A stretch of 64,000 nucleotides of DNA from JBBDWJ01 sp963824095 (GCA_963824095.1 CAWGNS010000014.1:1054001-1118000), one strand, 5' to 3'. Positions 1-9,398 are shown, numbered from the stretch's first letter. Numbers and translations are program-made. The notes: generated by a model not told the origin, from the letters alone.

Positions 1-860
1 GCGGCGGCAAGTTTGAGGAGACGGCGCTGACGGCCGGCGTCGCCTTCAGCCACGACGGCAAGGCGCGGGCCGGCATGGGCGTCGACGCCGCCGACTACAA
101 TCACTCCGGGGCGCCGAGCATCGCGGTGACCAACTTCAACAACGAGATGCTCGGTCTGTTCCGCAACAACGGCAAGGGCGAGTTCGAAGACATCGCGCCG
201 CGCTCGGAAATCGGCCGCGTGACGCGCGGCAGCCTCGGCTTCGGATGCTTGTTTTTCGACGCCGACCTCGACGGCTGGCTCGATCTGCTGGTGGTCAACG
301 GCCACATCGACGACGTGGCGGCGTCGCTGCGCAGCGACGTCGGCTACGCGCAGCCGGCCAATCTGTTGCTCAACCAGAAGGGCAAGGGCTTTCGGGACGT
401 GGCGCCGCAAGTGGGCGGCGGGTTCGCGGCGCCGAGGATCGGCCGCGGCGCCGCCATCGCCGACTTCGATCTCGACGGCGACCCCGACGTGCTGCTAACC
501 GAGAATGGCGGCGCGGCCCGGCTCTATCGCAACGATCACCGCGCCGGCCATCGCAGCATCCGGTTTGAGCTACGGGGCACGAAATCCAACCGCGATGCGA
601 TCGGCGCGAAAGTACGCATCGAAAGCAGCGGCGAGCGGCAGGAGCGGCTCGTCAAGAGCGGCTCGAGCTATCTGTCGCAGTCGGAATTGCCTTTGACGTT
701 CGGTCTGGGAATGCGCGACCGGGTCGAGCGCGCCGTGATTCGTTGGCCCAGCGGCCGCGAGGAAGAATTCACCAATCTCGCCGCTGGGAATCGCTATCGC
801 TGCGTGGAAGGCAAGGGAATCGAGAGCAAGTTGCCTTTTGCTCACACCAAAAAGCCCTGA
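1..860 (+). CDS. CRTAC1-type FG-GAP/VCBS repeat protein with ASPIC/UnbV domain, C-terminal part
   Basis: The reading frame is open from base 3, so this is the C-terminal part of a gene that starts before the window. It has repeated calcium-binding FG-GAP/VCBS-like motifs (DADLDGWLDLLVVNGH; DFDLDGDPDVLLTENGG), followed by an ASPIC/UnbV-like domain (SNRDAIGAKVRIESSG ... VERAVIRWPSGREEEF). Proteins with this architecture are usually secreted or surface beta-propellers and are strongly expanded in Solibacter-like Acidobacteria. No enzymatic role can be read from the fragment. The following 247 bases lead into a TonB receptor on the same strand. Confidence 0.85.
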   Translation, partial: GGKFEETALTAGVAFSHDGKARAGMGVDAADYNHSGAPSIAVTNFNNEMLGLFRNNGKGEFEDIAPRSEIGRVTRGSLGFGCLFFDADLDGWLDLLVVNGHIDDVAASLRSDVGYAQPANLLLNQKGKGFRDVAPQVGGGFAAPRIGRGAAIADFDLDGDPDVLLTENGGAARLYRNDHRAGHRSIRFELRGTKSNRDAIGAKVRIESSGERQERLVKSGSSYLSQSELPLTFGLGMRDRVERAVIRWPSGREEEFTNLAAGNRYRCVEGKGIESKLPFAHTKKP

Positions 861-962
861 TTCCCGGCGGCCGAATGCTCCAACCATCCCGCCCTATCGT
901 CTCTTCCGTTGGATTCTCAAGCCGCACGCGCTTCCCTAAAGCAATCCGCTAGTTCTATAAGA

Positions 963-974
963 TTATTGATTTCA
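963..974 (+). promoter_or_regulatory. 12-bp motif shared with the region before the selenoprotein gene (copy 1)
   Basis: TTATTGATTTCA lies 134 bases before the TonB receptor start in an AT-richer stretch. The same 12-mer occurs exactly at 4484-4495, a similar distance before the deiodinase-like gene. Both are followed by a CCTCTA sequence. It may be part of a promoter or operator; this is inference from position only. Confidence 0.3.
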
Positions 975-1107
975 CTCCTCTAAGCCTTTAGTCTGATCCA
1001 GATTATCGAGGGTGGGGCGCGCCTCCATTCAGGGGTGAGGCGGCCGCGCTGTACGTGCGTCTTGCAGAGGTCCGCGCGTCTTGCGGAGTCTGGGTTAGTA
1101 AAAAAAT

Positions 1108-4100
1108 ATGCTTAGGGTAAGAAGGCTCTCCTTCTGCGCCGGCGTTGTTGCGTTCTGGTGCGGTCTCCTCATTTTGGGCGGCATTGTCGATGTCAGCACG
1201 CTCTTCGCGCAGGATCCGACGGCGGTTCTCGAAGGCGAGGTGCGCGACCAATCGGGCGGCGCGATCCAGAGCGCCTCGGTTGCCGTGCGCAACCTCGACA
1301 CCGGCGTCGCGCTGCAGCAACAAACCACCTCGCAGGGCGCGTTTCGTTTCCCGTTGCTGGCGGTCGGGCGCTACGAGCTGACGGTCGGGGCGGAGAATTT
1401 CGCGAAAGTCGTGCGCTCGCCGATCGTGTTGAACGTCGGCGACGTGGTGCGGCTGCCGGTGCGGCTGCAAGTGGCGGCGGCGCAGGAAACGATCGTCGTC
1501 AACAGCGATGCGCCGCTGGTCGATACGGCCGGCAATACGATTGGCGAGGTGGTGACGGGCCGCGAAATCAACGAACTGCCGCTCAACGGCCGCAACTTCA
1601 CGCAGCTCGGGCTGCTGCAGGCCGGCGTCGCGCCACTTGACTGCCGGGGTGGCGACCGCGGGCGGCTCGCTGCGCTCCGGCCACGCCTACGCGGTCAACG
1701 GCCAGCGCCCCGAGTCGAACAATTTCCTGGTCGACGGCGCGCGCACGGTGAACCGGCTCGACGGCGGATACGCCCTGCGCGTGCCCGTCGACGCTATCGC
1801 CGAGTTCAAGATCCTGACCCACACCGCGCCGCCCGAGTACGGTGGAACCAGCGGCTCGACCACCAGCGTCGTGACGCGCTCGGGGGGCAACGATCTGCAC
1901 GGCGTCGCCTACGAGTTCCTGCGCAACGACAAGCTCGACGCGCGCAACTTTTTCTCGACCGAGGTCGAGCCGCTCAAGCAAAACCAGTTCGGCGGCACGC
2001 TCGGCGGGCCGATTCGCAAGGACAAGGCCTTCTTCTTCGGTTACTACGAAGGTTTCCGCAATCGCCAGGGCATCACGCGCGCGGCCGTCGTGCCGACCGC
2101 CGAGCAGCGCATGGGCGATTTTTCCAAACTCACCGATCCCGAGACCGGGGCGCCGGTCCCGCTGATCAACTATCTGGCGGGCGCGCCATTTCCCAATAAC
2201 CAGATCCCCGCCGAGATGATGAATCCGATTTCGCTGCGCGTGCAGGACTACTATCCGCAGGGCAACCTGGGCCCGTCGTTGTTCGCCTCGACCGAGGTGA
2301 TGACCAACGACTACGACCAGGTGGGCGCGAAAACCGACTTCCAGTTGCGCGAGAGCGACACGCTGTCGTTCCGGTTCGGTTATTCGACGGGTTCGAACAT
2401 GAACCCGCTTTCGATCAAGGGCGCCGGCGTGCCGGGTTTCCCGGTGGGCGACGACATCGCGACGACGCTGGCGACGATTTCCGAGACCCACCAGTTCTCA
2501 CCCTACACGGTGAACTCGTTCCGGGCGGGTTTCTTCCGGCACGATTTCCTGTTCGACAAGCGCTTCAACCGCACGCCGCCGCGCGAGCTCGGTTTCAACT
2601 ACGATTCGACCCTCGACGTCGCCACCGGGCCGCCGTTTTTCATCGTCAACGGCTATGCCAGCGTCGGCGACCCGATCACGGGGCCGCGCGATTCGGCGCA
2701 GAACAGCTTCGAGTTCTACGATTCGCTTTCCTGGTTCCGCGGCAATCACAGCTTCAAGTTCGGCGGCGAATTCCGCCGCACGCAGATCAACGCCAAGCAG
2801 GGCATCGCCTCGAACGGCTTTTTCGTCTTCGCGCCGTTTCCGATCAGCGACCCCTACGGGAGCTTTTTGACGGGCAGTCCGGTGGTTTTCTTCCAGGCCG
2901 GCGGCGACATGCAGCGCGGCATGCGCAACTGGGACATGGCCGCCTACGCGCAAGACGAGTGGCGCATGGCTCCGAATTTCACGCTGAACTACGGCCTGCG
3001 CTACGAGATCAGCACGCCGTTCGGCGACACCCGCCAGCGGCTCAACGCGTTCAAACCTGGGCGCCAGTCAACCGTCGATCCCACCGCGCCCGAGGGCCTG
3101 CTGTTCCCCGGAGACGAGGGCATCGCCGACCGCATCGCGCCGATCTACTACGGCGCCTTCAGCCCGCGCGTCGGCATCGCCTGGGACCCCACCGGCGGCG
3201 GCAAGCTTTCGGTGCGCGCCGGTTACGGCATTTTCTGGGACGGCTTCGCCAACGGCGCCAACGGCGTGTTCCAGGCCCCGCTGAGCGCGCTGCCCTGGAC
3301 CCAGGCCTATCAGATTCCCGGGCCGTTCTTCAATTTTTCGAACCCGTTCGGCGGGCAGCCGCCGTTCGACCAAAAGACCTACCCGCAGCCGACGACGGTG
3401 CTGACGGTGGAAGACACCATGCGGCCGACCTACGCGCAGGACTGGAATCTTTCGGTCCAGCGGTCGTTCCTCAACGACTACCTGATCGAGGTGCGCTACA
3501 TCGGCACGCGGGGCAACCGCCTGCCGCGTTTCATCGAGGCGAATCCGGCGGTCTACGGGCCGGGCGCCACCGCGGAAAACGCCGACCAGCGCCGCATCTA
3601 CGGCGGTTGCAGCTCGCCCGAAGGGCCCTGCGATTTCGCGTCCGTGGGTTTGCTGGCGAACTCCACCAGCTCGACCTATCACGCCGGGCAGGTGAGCCTG
3701 TCGCGGCGTTTCAGCACCGGCGCGGGCTTTCAGCTTTCCTACTGGTATTCGAAGACGCTCGACTACGCTTCGAGCCTGAATCTTTCCGGATCGGCTCCAC
3801 AGTTGGTGGCCGGAGAGAACGATCTGCCGCAGAATCCCTTCGACTGGAACGCCGAGCATGGCCCCTCGCTGTTCGATTCGCGGCATCGACTGACGTTGAG
3901 CTTTCTGTACGCGATTCCCGGCTTCGGCAAGACGACGGGCTTCGCGAAGGCGCTGCTGGACGGCTGGCAGTTGAGCGGCATCCTGTCGCTGAGCAGTGCG
4001 ACGCCGTTCACCGTCTACGACTCGGCCAATGTTTCGCTCCAAGGCTCGCATCCGGAAGTCACCGGGTTCTACTCGAGCCGCCCCGATGTCGTCGCCGACC

Positions 4101-4426
4101 CCGACAATGGCCCGCACACCGTCGAGCAGTGGGTGTCGCGCTCGGCGTTCCGGCGGCTGGACCCCGCTACCGAGGCCGGCCAGTTCGGCGACGCGGGCCG
4201 CAACATTGCGCGCGGCGACGGGATCGGCAATCTCGACCTGTCGCTGATGAAGAACTTCGCCATCAACGAGCGCATGCGCCTGCAGTTTCGCGCCGAGTGC
4301 TTCAACCTGACCAATCACCCCAATTTCGGGCTGCCGGTGAACGATCTGGCCTCGCCCAGCTTCGGGCGAATCCTGGAGGCGGGGCCGGCGCGGTTGATTC
4401 AGTTCGGCCTGAAGCTGATTTTCTAG
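1108..4426 (+). CDS. TonB-dependent receptor with carboxypeptidase-regulatory-like N-terminal domain (one frameshift)
   Basis: Outer-membrane receptor of the OmpA-related TonB-dependent class typical of Acidobacteria, about 1,105 residues after correction. The N-terminus has a signal peptide ending near LFAQDP, then a carboxypeptidase-regulatory-like (Ig-type) domain (TAVLEGEVRDQSGGAIQ ... GRYELTVGAENF), then a plug (EINELPLNGRNFTQLGLLQAGVAPL). The frame changes at about 1636-1638: one extra T in CCACTTGACT. Without it the protein reads on as APLTAGVATAGGSLRSG, plug and beta-barrel, ending in the outer-membrane C-terminus RLIQFGLKLIF with terminal Phe. The substrate is not identifiable. The shift is either a consensus error or a recent mutation, since the rest of the frame is intact. 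Confidence 0.88.
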
Positions 4427-4470
4427 CGCGGGACCTGGGCCCGTCACTAAGCCTCTCAAAACAAAGCGCC

Positions 4471-4495
4471 TAACCTGTTTAGGTTATTGATTTCA
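4471..4495 (+). promoter_or_regulatory. Palindrome TAACCT-N4-AGGTTA overlapping shared motif TTATTGATTTCA (copy 2)
   Basis: A perfect 6-bp inverted repeat with a 4-base spacer spans 4471-4486 and overlaps the 12-mer at 4484-4495 that also precedes the TonB receptor (963-974). It lies about 146 bases before the deiodinase-like start in a 214-base intergenic stretch. Spacing and symmetry suit a regulator-binding site for the selenoprotein-cytochrome operon. There is no direct evidence. Confidence 0.35.
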
Positions 4496-4640
4496 GGGTA
4501 CTGCGCCTCTAGCATGAGTCACATCCTTGGGGGTCTCGCACAAGTTTTCCGTTGGAGCGCCGGCAGTTTGATCTCGCAGCGCTTTTCCGGCCCCGATTCG
4601 ATCGTGCCTGGGTCACAATCTTAGGTGTTCGGATACCTCT

Positions 4641-5477
4641 ATGACGATTCACGCCAAGAGCTTGCTCGGAATCGGCCTGGTGCTGGTGGGCGTCTACGCC
4701 CTGGTTTGCACCGGCTTGTTCTGGGCTATGCGCCAGCCACCCGATCATTTTGGGCGCATCATGAAGCACGTGCCGCTGCCTTCGATGATGGTGCTGCCGT
4801 TCCGGCCGCTGTGGATGATCGCCCGCGGCGGCAATCTGCAAACCGGCGACCCCGCTCCCGATTTCGAGCTGCTGACCCACGACAAGAGCCAAACCGTGCG
4901 GCTGAGCGATTTCCGCGGCGAGAAACCGGTAGTGCTGGTTTTCGGCAGTTATACTTGACCGCCATTTCGCCGGGAGGTTCCCGAGCTCAATCGCATCTAC
5001 AAGGACTACGGCGACCGCGCCGCTTTCTACGTGGTTTACATTCAGGAGGCGCATCCCAGCGACCTGTGGCAACTGCCCTCCAACGTCAAGGACGAAGTGG
5101 TTTTCAGCAGCCCCAAAACGTTTGACGAGCGCGTCAGCGTCGCCAGCGCCTGCGTTCGCAATCTGGGAATCGAGTTTCCGGCGCTGCTCGACCGCATCGA
5201 GGACTCCACCGAGAGGGCCTATACCGGCTGGCCCGACCGCCTGTATGTGATCGACCTGGAAGGCCGCGTCGCCTACAAGAGCGATCCGGGACCTTATGGA
5301 TTTGCGACGGGCGGCATGGAAGAGGCTTTGAAGAAGGTGCTGGGAAGCGAGAAGACCGCGGCGGCGCTGGGGCCCGACGACGTCGCGCCGCATTCGGCCA
5401 AAGCGGCTGCTGTGGAAGGAGCTTTGCCGGAAGGAGCGTCACCCGAAAGGGCTGGCGAGCACCGGAGGAAACCATGA
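4641..5477 (+). CDS. Iodothyronine-deiodinase-like selenoprotein (in-frame UGA at 4956-4958 read as Sec)
   Basis: Thioredoxin-fold protein of the deiodinase family, 278 residues when TGA codon 106 is read as selenocysteine. One membrane helix (about residues 8-28) anchors a redoxin domain starting DPAPDFELLTHD. The active site reads FGSYTUPPFRREVPEL, matching the animal deiodinase FGSCTU-P-F signature with Tyr replacing the upstream Cys. In the same frame downstream are YIQEAHPSDLW (compare YIEEAH-SDGW) and PDRLYVIDLEGRVAYKSDPGPYGF. Conserved sequence continues directly on both sides of the TGA without a frame change, which argues against two separate genes. The last codons overlap the next start (ATGA). 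Bacterial family members reduce unknown substrates; a peroxide or other thiol/selenol redox role is as plausible as dehalogenation. Conceptual translation stops at 4958 if Sec is not recognised. Confidence 0.9.
4959..4990 (+). promoter_or_regulatory. Putative bacterial SECIS element
   Basis: Directly after the UGA, 4971-4975 (CGGGA) pairs with 4979-4983 (TCCCG), leaving a GGU apical loop at 4976-4978, 17 bases past the UGA. Two further pairs (4969-4970 with 4985-4986) extend the stem around a bulged A4984. Bacterial SelB-binding hairpins have a short stem and a small apical loop with G at the first or second position at about this distance, so the fit is good. The lower stem is weak. Confidence 0.7.
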
Positions 5478-8296
5478 CCAAGAGCCGCCTGCTGGCCGTC
5501 GGACTGATCATCCTGTTTCTGAACTCGGGCTGGCTGTGGGCGTTCGCCGAGCCGACGCTGTTCTACGTCGGCAACGTGCTTGGCCATGTCGGCATCGGTC
5601 TGGCGCTGGCGGTGCTGCTGGCGGCTCATCGCGAACTGCTGCGGGAAATGTGGCGCGAGCGCGGCCGCGCCGTTCTGCTCGTGCTGGGTGTCTGCTTTGC
5701 CCTGGGGCTGTTGCTATGCGTGATCGGCGCGACGCTGGCGAACATGCCGGTGGTCATCGCCCATGGCGCGGCCGGATTTTTCGGCGCGGCTCTGCTGGTG
5801 TGGTATGGATGGCGGCGTTACCCGTCGTTCAGCCGTTGGGCCGGCGCCGCGCTGCTGGTGGCGCTGCTGTTGCCCGCCGGTGAGAATCTGCGCCTGCGCT
5901 TCCACCCCACGCGCGGCCAGGAGCGCATCTTGAACCCCGTCACCGCGCCGGTCAGCATGGATGGCGAAGGCGGCGGCCCGCACAGCCCGTTTTTCCCTTC
6001 CTCGGCGACCACCAATGTCGGCGGGGTGATTCCCTCCGAGTTCTTCCTCGACTCGAAGGCCTGCGGCGAGTGCCACAAAGACATCTACGACATGTGGAAC
6101 AGCTCGGCGCATCACTTCTCCTCGTTCAACAACCAGTTCTACCGCAAAGCGGTGGAATACATGCAGGAAACCGCGGGCGTCCAATCGTCGAAATGGTGCG
6201 CCGGCTGCCACGACCACGCCATGTTTTTCAACGGGCGTTTCGAAAAGCCGGCGATCGAGCAGATCGATACCGACGCCGCGCAGGCCGGCTTGGGCTGCAT
6301 GTCGTGCCACTCCATCACGCGCGTGCCGAGCACCATGGGCAACGGCGGCTTCGAAATGAGCTATCCGCCGCTCCACAAGCTGATGACGACCAAAAACAAG
6401 GTCGTCCACGCGCTCAACGAATACGTCATCTACACCGCGCCGGCGGCGCACCGCAAGGCGTTCCTGAAACCGTTCATGCGCCTGGATGCGCCGCAGTTTT
6501 GCTCGACGTGTCACAAGGTGCATCTCGACGTTCCGGTCAACAATTACCGCTGGTTCCGCGGCTTCGACGACTATGACGGCTGGCAGGCGAGCGGCGTGTC
6601 GGGCCACGGCGCGCGGTCGTTCTACTACCCGGCGAAATCGGCGACCTGCGTCAACTGCCACATGCCGCTGGTGGCCTCGCAGGATCCCGGCAATCGCGAT
6701 GGCTTCGTGCACTCGCATCGCTTTCCGGCCGCCAACACCGCCCTGCCCTACGTGAACAAGGATGAAGAGCAGCTCCAGACCGTCGTCAATTTCCTGAAGG
6801 ACGACATTGTCGGCGTCGATATCTTCGCGGTCTCGCCGGTCAGCGCCGGGCAGGGTCCCCCGCAGATGCAGCGGCGGGCCGAAGAACTGCCGGTGGCCGC
6901 CAGCATGGTGGGAAGCGGCGAGGAAACCGCGGCCGGCGGCGTGCCGGTGGTGCTGCGCGAGGTCGGCGACATCGCCGCCCCGATCGACCGCACCACGCCG
7001 CCGGTAGAGCCCGGTTCCACGGTGCGCGTCGACGTGGTGGTGCGCACCAAGAAGATCGGGCATCTGTTCCCCACCGGAACCGTCGATGCGTTCGATATCT
7101 GGCTCGAGCTCAAGGCCGAGGACGCCAACGGCGTGCCGATCTTTTGGAGCGGGCGGGTCGAAGACGACGGCAAGGGCGCGGTCGAGAAGGGCGCCCATTT
7201 CTATCTGGCGTACCTGCTCGACGAGCACGGCAACCGCATCAACAAGCGCAACGCGTTTCATGCCCGCACGCTGTTGTATTCGCGGCAGATTCCACCCGGC
7301 GCCGCCGATACCGTTCATTTCCGGATGCACATTCCCGAAAACGCCGCCGGGCCGATCCGGCTGCACGCGAAGTTGAACTATCGCAAGTTTTCGCGCTACT
7401 ACACCGAGTTCGCCTATGCCGGCCAGCCGGAGCCGGGCACGGCCGCGAAGTTCGGCAAAGACTTCGACGACCGCGAATTCCATTTCTCGCCGGAAAACGT
7501 GCCCGCCAACGTCTCGGGCGCGATCAAGGGCCGCATTCCCGACTTGCCGATCGTCACGCTGGCCGAGGCCACCACGGAGTTGCCCATCGGCGCCGGGAAC
7601 GGCAAGTGGGAGCACAAGACGCTCGCCGAAGACTACATCCGCTGGAACGACTACGGCATCGGCCTGCTGCTGCAAGGCGACCTCAAAGGCGCCGAGTGGG
7701 CCTTCCAGCGCGTCACCGAGGCCAAGCCCGACTACGCCGACGGCTGGCTCAACATCGCGCGGGCGTTGATTCAGGAAGGGGAAACCGCCGCCGCCTCGCC
7801 CTATATCGACAAGGCCCTCGCGATCGACAGCAGCCTGGCGCGCGTCCATTTCTTCAAGGCCATGATCGAGAAGTCGGAGGGCAAGTACGACGAGGCCCTG
7901 GCCTCGCTGCGCAAGGTCGACGAGCAATATCCCGAGGATCGCGTCATGTTGAACCAGACGGCGCGGATCCTGTTCCTGCAGCGCAAGTACGCCGACGCGC
8001 TGGCCGCGCTCGACCGCGTCGCGCGCATCGATCCCGAGGACTTGCAGATGCACTACACGGCGATGCTCTGCTACCGCGGCCTGGGCGACCAGGAGAAAGC
8101 GCAGCACGAGGAAGCGCTGTTCGAGCGCTTCAAGGCCGACGAGGATTCACAGGTGATTACGGCGAGTGTCCGCCGCGGCAGCCCCGAAGACAACAACGAA
8201 CGCCAGGTAATCCACGAGCATGTTTCGGTGGATCTGACCGGCGAGCCGGCGCATCGCTCCACGGCGCAGGCGACAGCGGCCGGCGGTCAGCCTTAG
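5474..8296 (+). CDS. Multihaem c-type cytochrome membrane protein with C-terminal TPR repeats
   Basis: 940 residues. About four membrane helices lie in the first 145 residues, followed by a periplasmic domain with five CXXCH haem sites (Cys197 CGECH, Cys242 CAGCH, Cys275 CMSCH, Cys343 CSTCH, Cys392 CVNCH) in a cytochrome c554-like arrangement with many extra His. A beta-rich middle part (about 500-680) precedes at least four TPR-like repeats (about 715-880). The start ATG at 5474 overlaps the selenoprotein stop and has a strong GGAGGA ribosome site at 5464-5469, so the two are translationally coupled. It most likely passes electrons from the quinone pool or another periplasmic donor; whether to the selenoprotein is inference. 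Confidence 0.85.
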   Translation: MTKSRLLAVGLIILFLNSGWLWAFAEPTLFYVGNVLGHVGIGLALAVLLAAHRELLREMWRERGRAVLLVLGVCFALGLLLCVIGATLANMPVVIAHGAAGFFGAALLVWYGWRRYPSFSRWAGAALLVALLLPAGENLRLRFHPTRGQERILNPVTAPVSMDGEGGGPHSPFFPSSATTNVGGVIPSEFFLDSKACGECHKDIYDMWNSSAHHFSSFNNQFYRKAVEYMQETAGVQSSKWCAGCHDHAMFFNGRFEKPAIEQIDTDAAQAGLGCMSCHSITRVPSTMGNGGFEMSYPPLHKLMTTKNKVVHALNEYVIYTAPAAHRKAFLKPFMRLDAPQFCSTCHKVHLDVPVNNYRWFRGFDDYDGWQASGVSGHGARSFYYPAKSATCVNCHMPLVASQDPGNRDGFVHSHRFPAANTALPYVNKDEEQLQTVVNFLKDDIVGVDIFAVSPVSAGQGPPQMQRRAEELPVAASMVGSGEETAAGGVPVVLREVGDIAAPIDRTTPPVEPGSTVRVDVVVRTKKIGHLFPTGTVDAFDIWLELKAEDANGVPIFWSGRVEDDGKGAVEKGAHFYLAYLLDEHGNRINKRNAFHARTLLYSRQIPPGAADTVHFRMHIPENAAGPIRLHAKLNYRKFSRYYTEFAYAGQPEPGTAAKFGKDFDDREFHFSPENVPANVSGAIKGRIPDLPIVTLAEATTELPIGAGNGKWEHKTLAEDYIRWNDYGIGLLLQGDLKGAEWAFQRVTEAKPDYADGWLNIARALIQEGETAAASPYIDKALAIDSSLARVHFFKAMIEKSEGKYDEALASLRKVDEQYPEDRVMLNQTARILFLQRKYADALAALDRVARIDPEDLQMHYTAMLCYRGLGDQEKAQHEEALFERFKADEDSQVITASVRRGSPEDNNERQVIHEHVSVDLTGEPAHRSTAQATAAGGQP

Positions 8297-8344
8297 CGGC
8301 CCACCGCGGCGCCCTCAGACTGGCACCAGCAGAGACCGGCTTAG

Positions 8345-8631
8345 GTAGAGACAGGCGCTCTCGCCTGTCTCCCGCCGCAACGCGGCGGTTCCCACGTGGC
8401 GGCTTCCACGCGGGGCCTTCTACGTAGGGCCTTCCAAACGGCAGCTTCCAGACGGCAGCCTCGCAGCGGCTGCGCCTATCGCCTCCATTCTGGTCCAGCC
8501 TGATCGCGACCCCGCGACGCGTGTACCGCGAGGACCGTTTCTTTTTCGCCTCTTTCCCGGGGCCGGCACCGCAGCGCCCAAAGAAGGGCCGCCGCTTCGC
8601 GCCGGCGACAGGCGGGAGCGCCTGTCTCTAC
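8345..8631. repeat. Family A intergenic repeat, copy 1
   Basis: The 427 bases between the cytochrome and sixA hold no gene but carry an interspersed repeat. The left end 8345-8370 contains GACAGGCG-CTCT-CGCCTGTC and the right end 8607-8631 contains GACAGGCG-GGAG-CGCCTGTC; the ends are inverted relative to each other (GTAGAGACAGG ... CCTGTCTCTAC). Each end is itself a hairpin. Related copies lie at 16978, 49053 and 60702. This copy has the longest and least conserved interior. Confidence 0.75.
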
Positions 8632-8723
8632 ACTGGACAGACCAGACTCTCTGTCTCACGCGGGCCGGACTTTTGCGCCTGTGGGACAGTGGAGAGCGAC
8701 CCATACCGGGAGAAAACGACGCC

Positions 8724-9218
8724 ATGAAGAGGGTGCTTCTTTTCCGTCATGCCAAGTCCGACTGGAAGGCCGAGTACGAGCTCGACCGCGATCGGCCCTT
8801 GAACAAGCGCGGCAAGCGCGACGCCAAGCGCATGGGCCGCCATCTAAGGATGGTGGGCCGTGTGCCGGACAGGGTGGTTACCTCGCCGGCGATTCGCGCC
8901 GTCAAGACAGTCGAGCTGGCGGCGGCGGGAAGCTGGGGTTGCCCAATCGAGGTGGACGAGAGCCTGTACGAGGCCGACCCGGCGCAGGTTGTGAGGTTGA
9001 TCCAGGAGCAACCCGATAGCGGCGACACCCTGCTGCTGGCGGGTCACGAGCCGACGTTCTCCGAAACCGCGAGCTTGCTGATCGGCGGCGGCTCGCTCGA
9101 GTTTCCTACCGCGGCGGTGGCCTGTATCGAGTTTGAGGTCGAGCGCTGGGCGGATGTGCGGCCCGCGGCCGGCACCTTGGTCTGGCTATTGACGCCGAAG
9201 GTCGTGGGCGAGGGTTGA
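8724..9218 (+). CDS. SixA-like phosphohistidine phosphatase (histidine phosphatase family)
   Basis: 164 residues. The catalytic N-terminal LFRHAKSDW motif (His9) and second His in LLAGHEPTF (His108) are both present, as is the Arg of the TSPAIRAVKT segment. SixA-type enzymes dephosphorylate phosphohistidine, for example on HPt domains or PTS proteins. The ATG at 8724 is preferred to the in-frame ATG at 8673 because GGGAG precedes it and the conserved domain begins directly. No partner kinase is nearby, so the substrate is unknown. Confidence 0.87.
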   Translation: MKRVLLFRHAKSDWKAEYELDRDRPLNKRGKRDAKRMGRHLRMVGRVPDRVVTSPAIRAVKTVELAAAGSWGCPIEVDESLYEADPAQVVRLIQEQPDSGDTLLLAGHEPTFSETASLLIGGGSLEFPTAAVACIEFEVERWADVRPAAGTLVWLLTPKVVGEG

Positions 9219-9266
9219 GCGAGTGAAGGGCTGCCGCGTGCCGGGGTCCCGGACGCGGGCAGGGCC

Positions 9267-9308
9267 GGTGAGCCCCCAGGCCGATAGCGGTGAGCCCCAG
9301 GCCGATTG
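9267..9308. repeat. Short tandem duplication, two units of about 20 bp
   Basis: GGTGAGCCCCCAGGCCGAT at 9267 is repeated almost exactly from 9289 (one C fewer). It lies in the 215-base gap after sixA. No function is evident. Confidence 0.5.
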
Positions 9309-9345
9309 AGCCCCGGCAGGATGCGGATTTCGCTTCGCGACGCTT

Positions 9346-9398
9346 TTCCACGGCTGAAGCCATGGGCTATTCAACGGTGCCGCCCCTATCGGGGCTTA
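9346..9398. repeat. Family C palindromic repeat, copy 1
   Basis: Contains CCACGGCTGAAGCC-TGGGCTATTCA followed by GCCCCTATCGGGGC. A second copy with the same order, differing at a few bases, lies at 52383-52433. Both halves are palindromic. It sits between the converging sixA and FecR-domain genes and could also act as a transcription stop, though no T-run follows. Confidence 0.55.

Noticed and set aside
245..568. Long frames in other phases inside the CRTAC1 gene
   Set aside because: Arg/Ala-rich shadow frames expected from high GC; the real frame has clear domain motifs.
5031..5477. Separate gene starting at the Met in VVYIQEAH
   Set aside because: Conserved deiodinase sequence continues upstream through the UGA in the same frame, and no ribosome site precedes this ATG.
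5714..8107. A 797-codon minus-strand frame
   Set aside because: Antisense of the multihaem cytochrome, whose five CXXCH motifs establish the plus strand as coding.
8345..8631. CRISPR array from regularly spaced palindromes
   Set aside because: Only two hairpin ends per copy, in inverse orientation, without regular short spacers.
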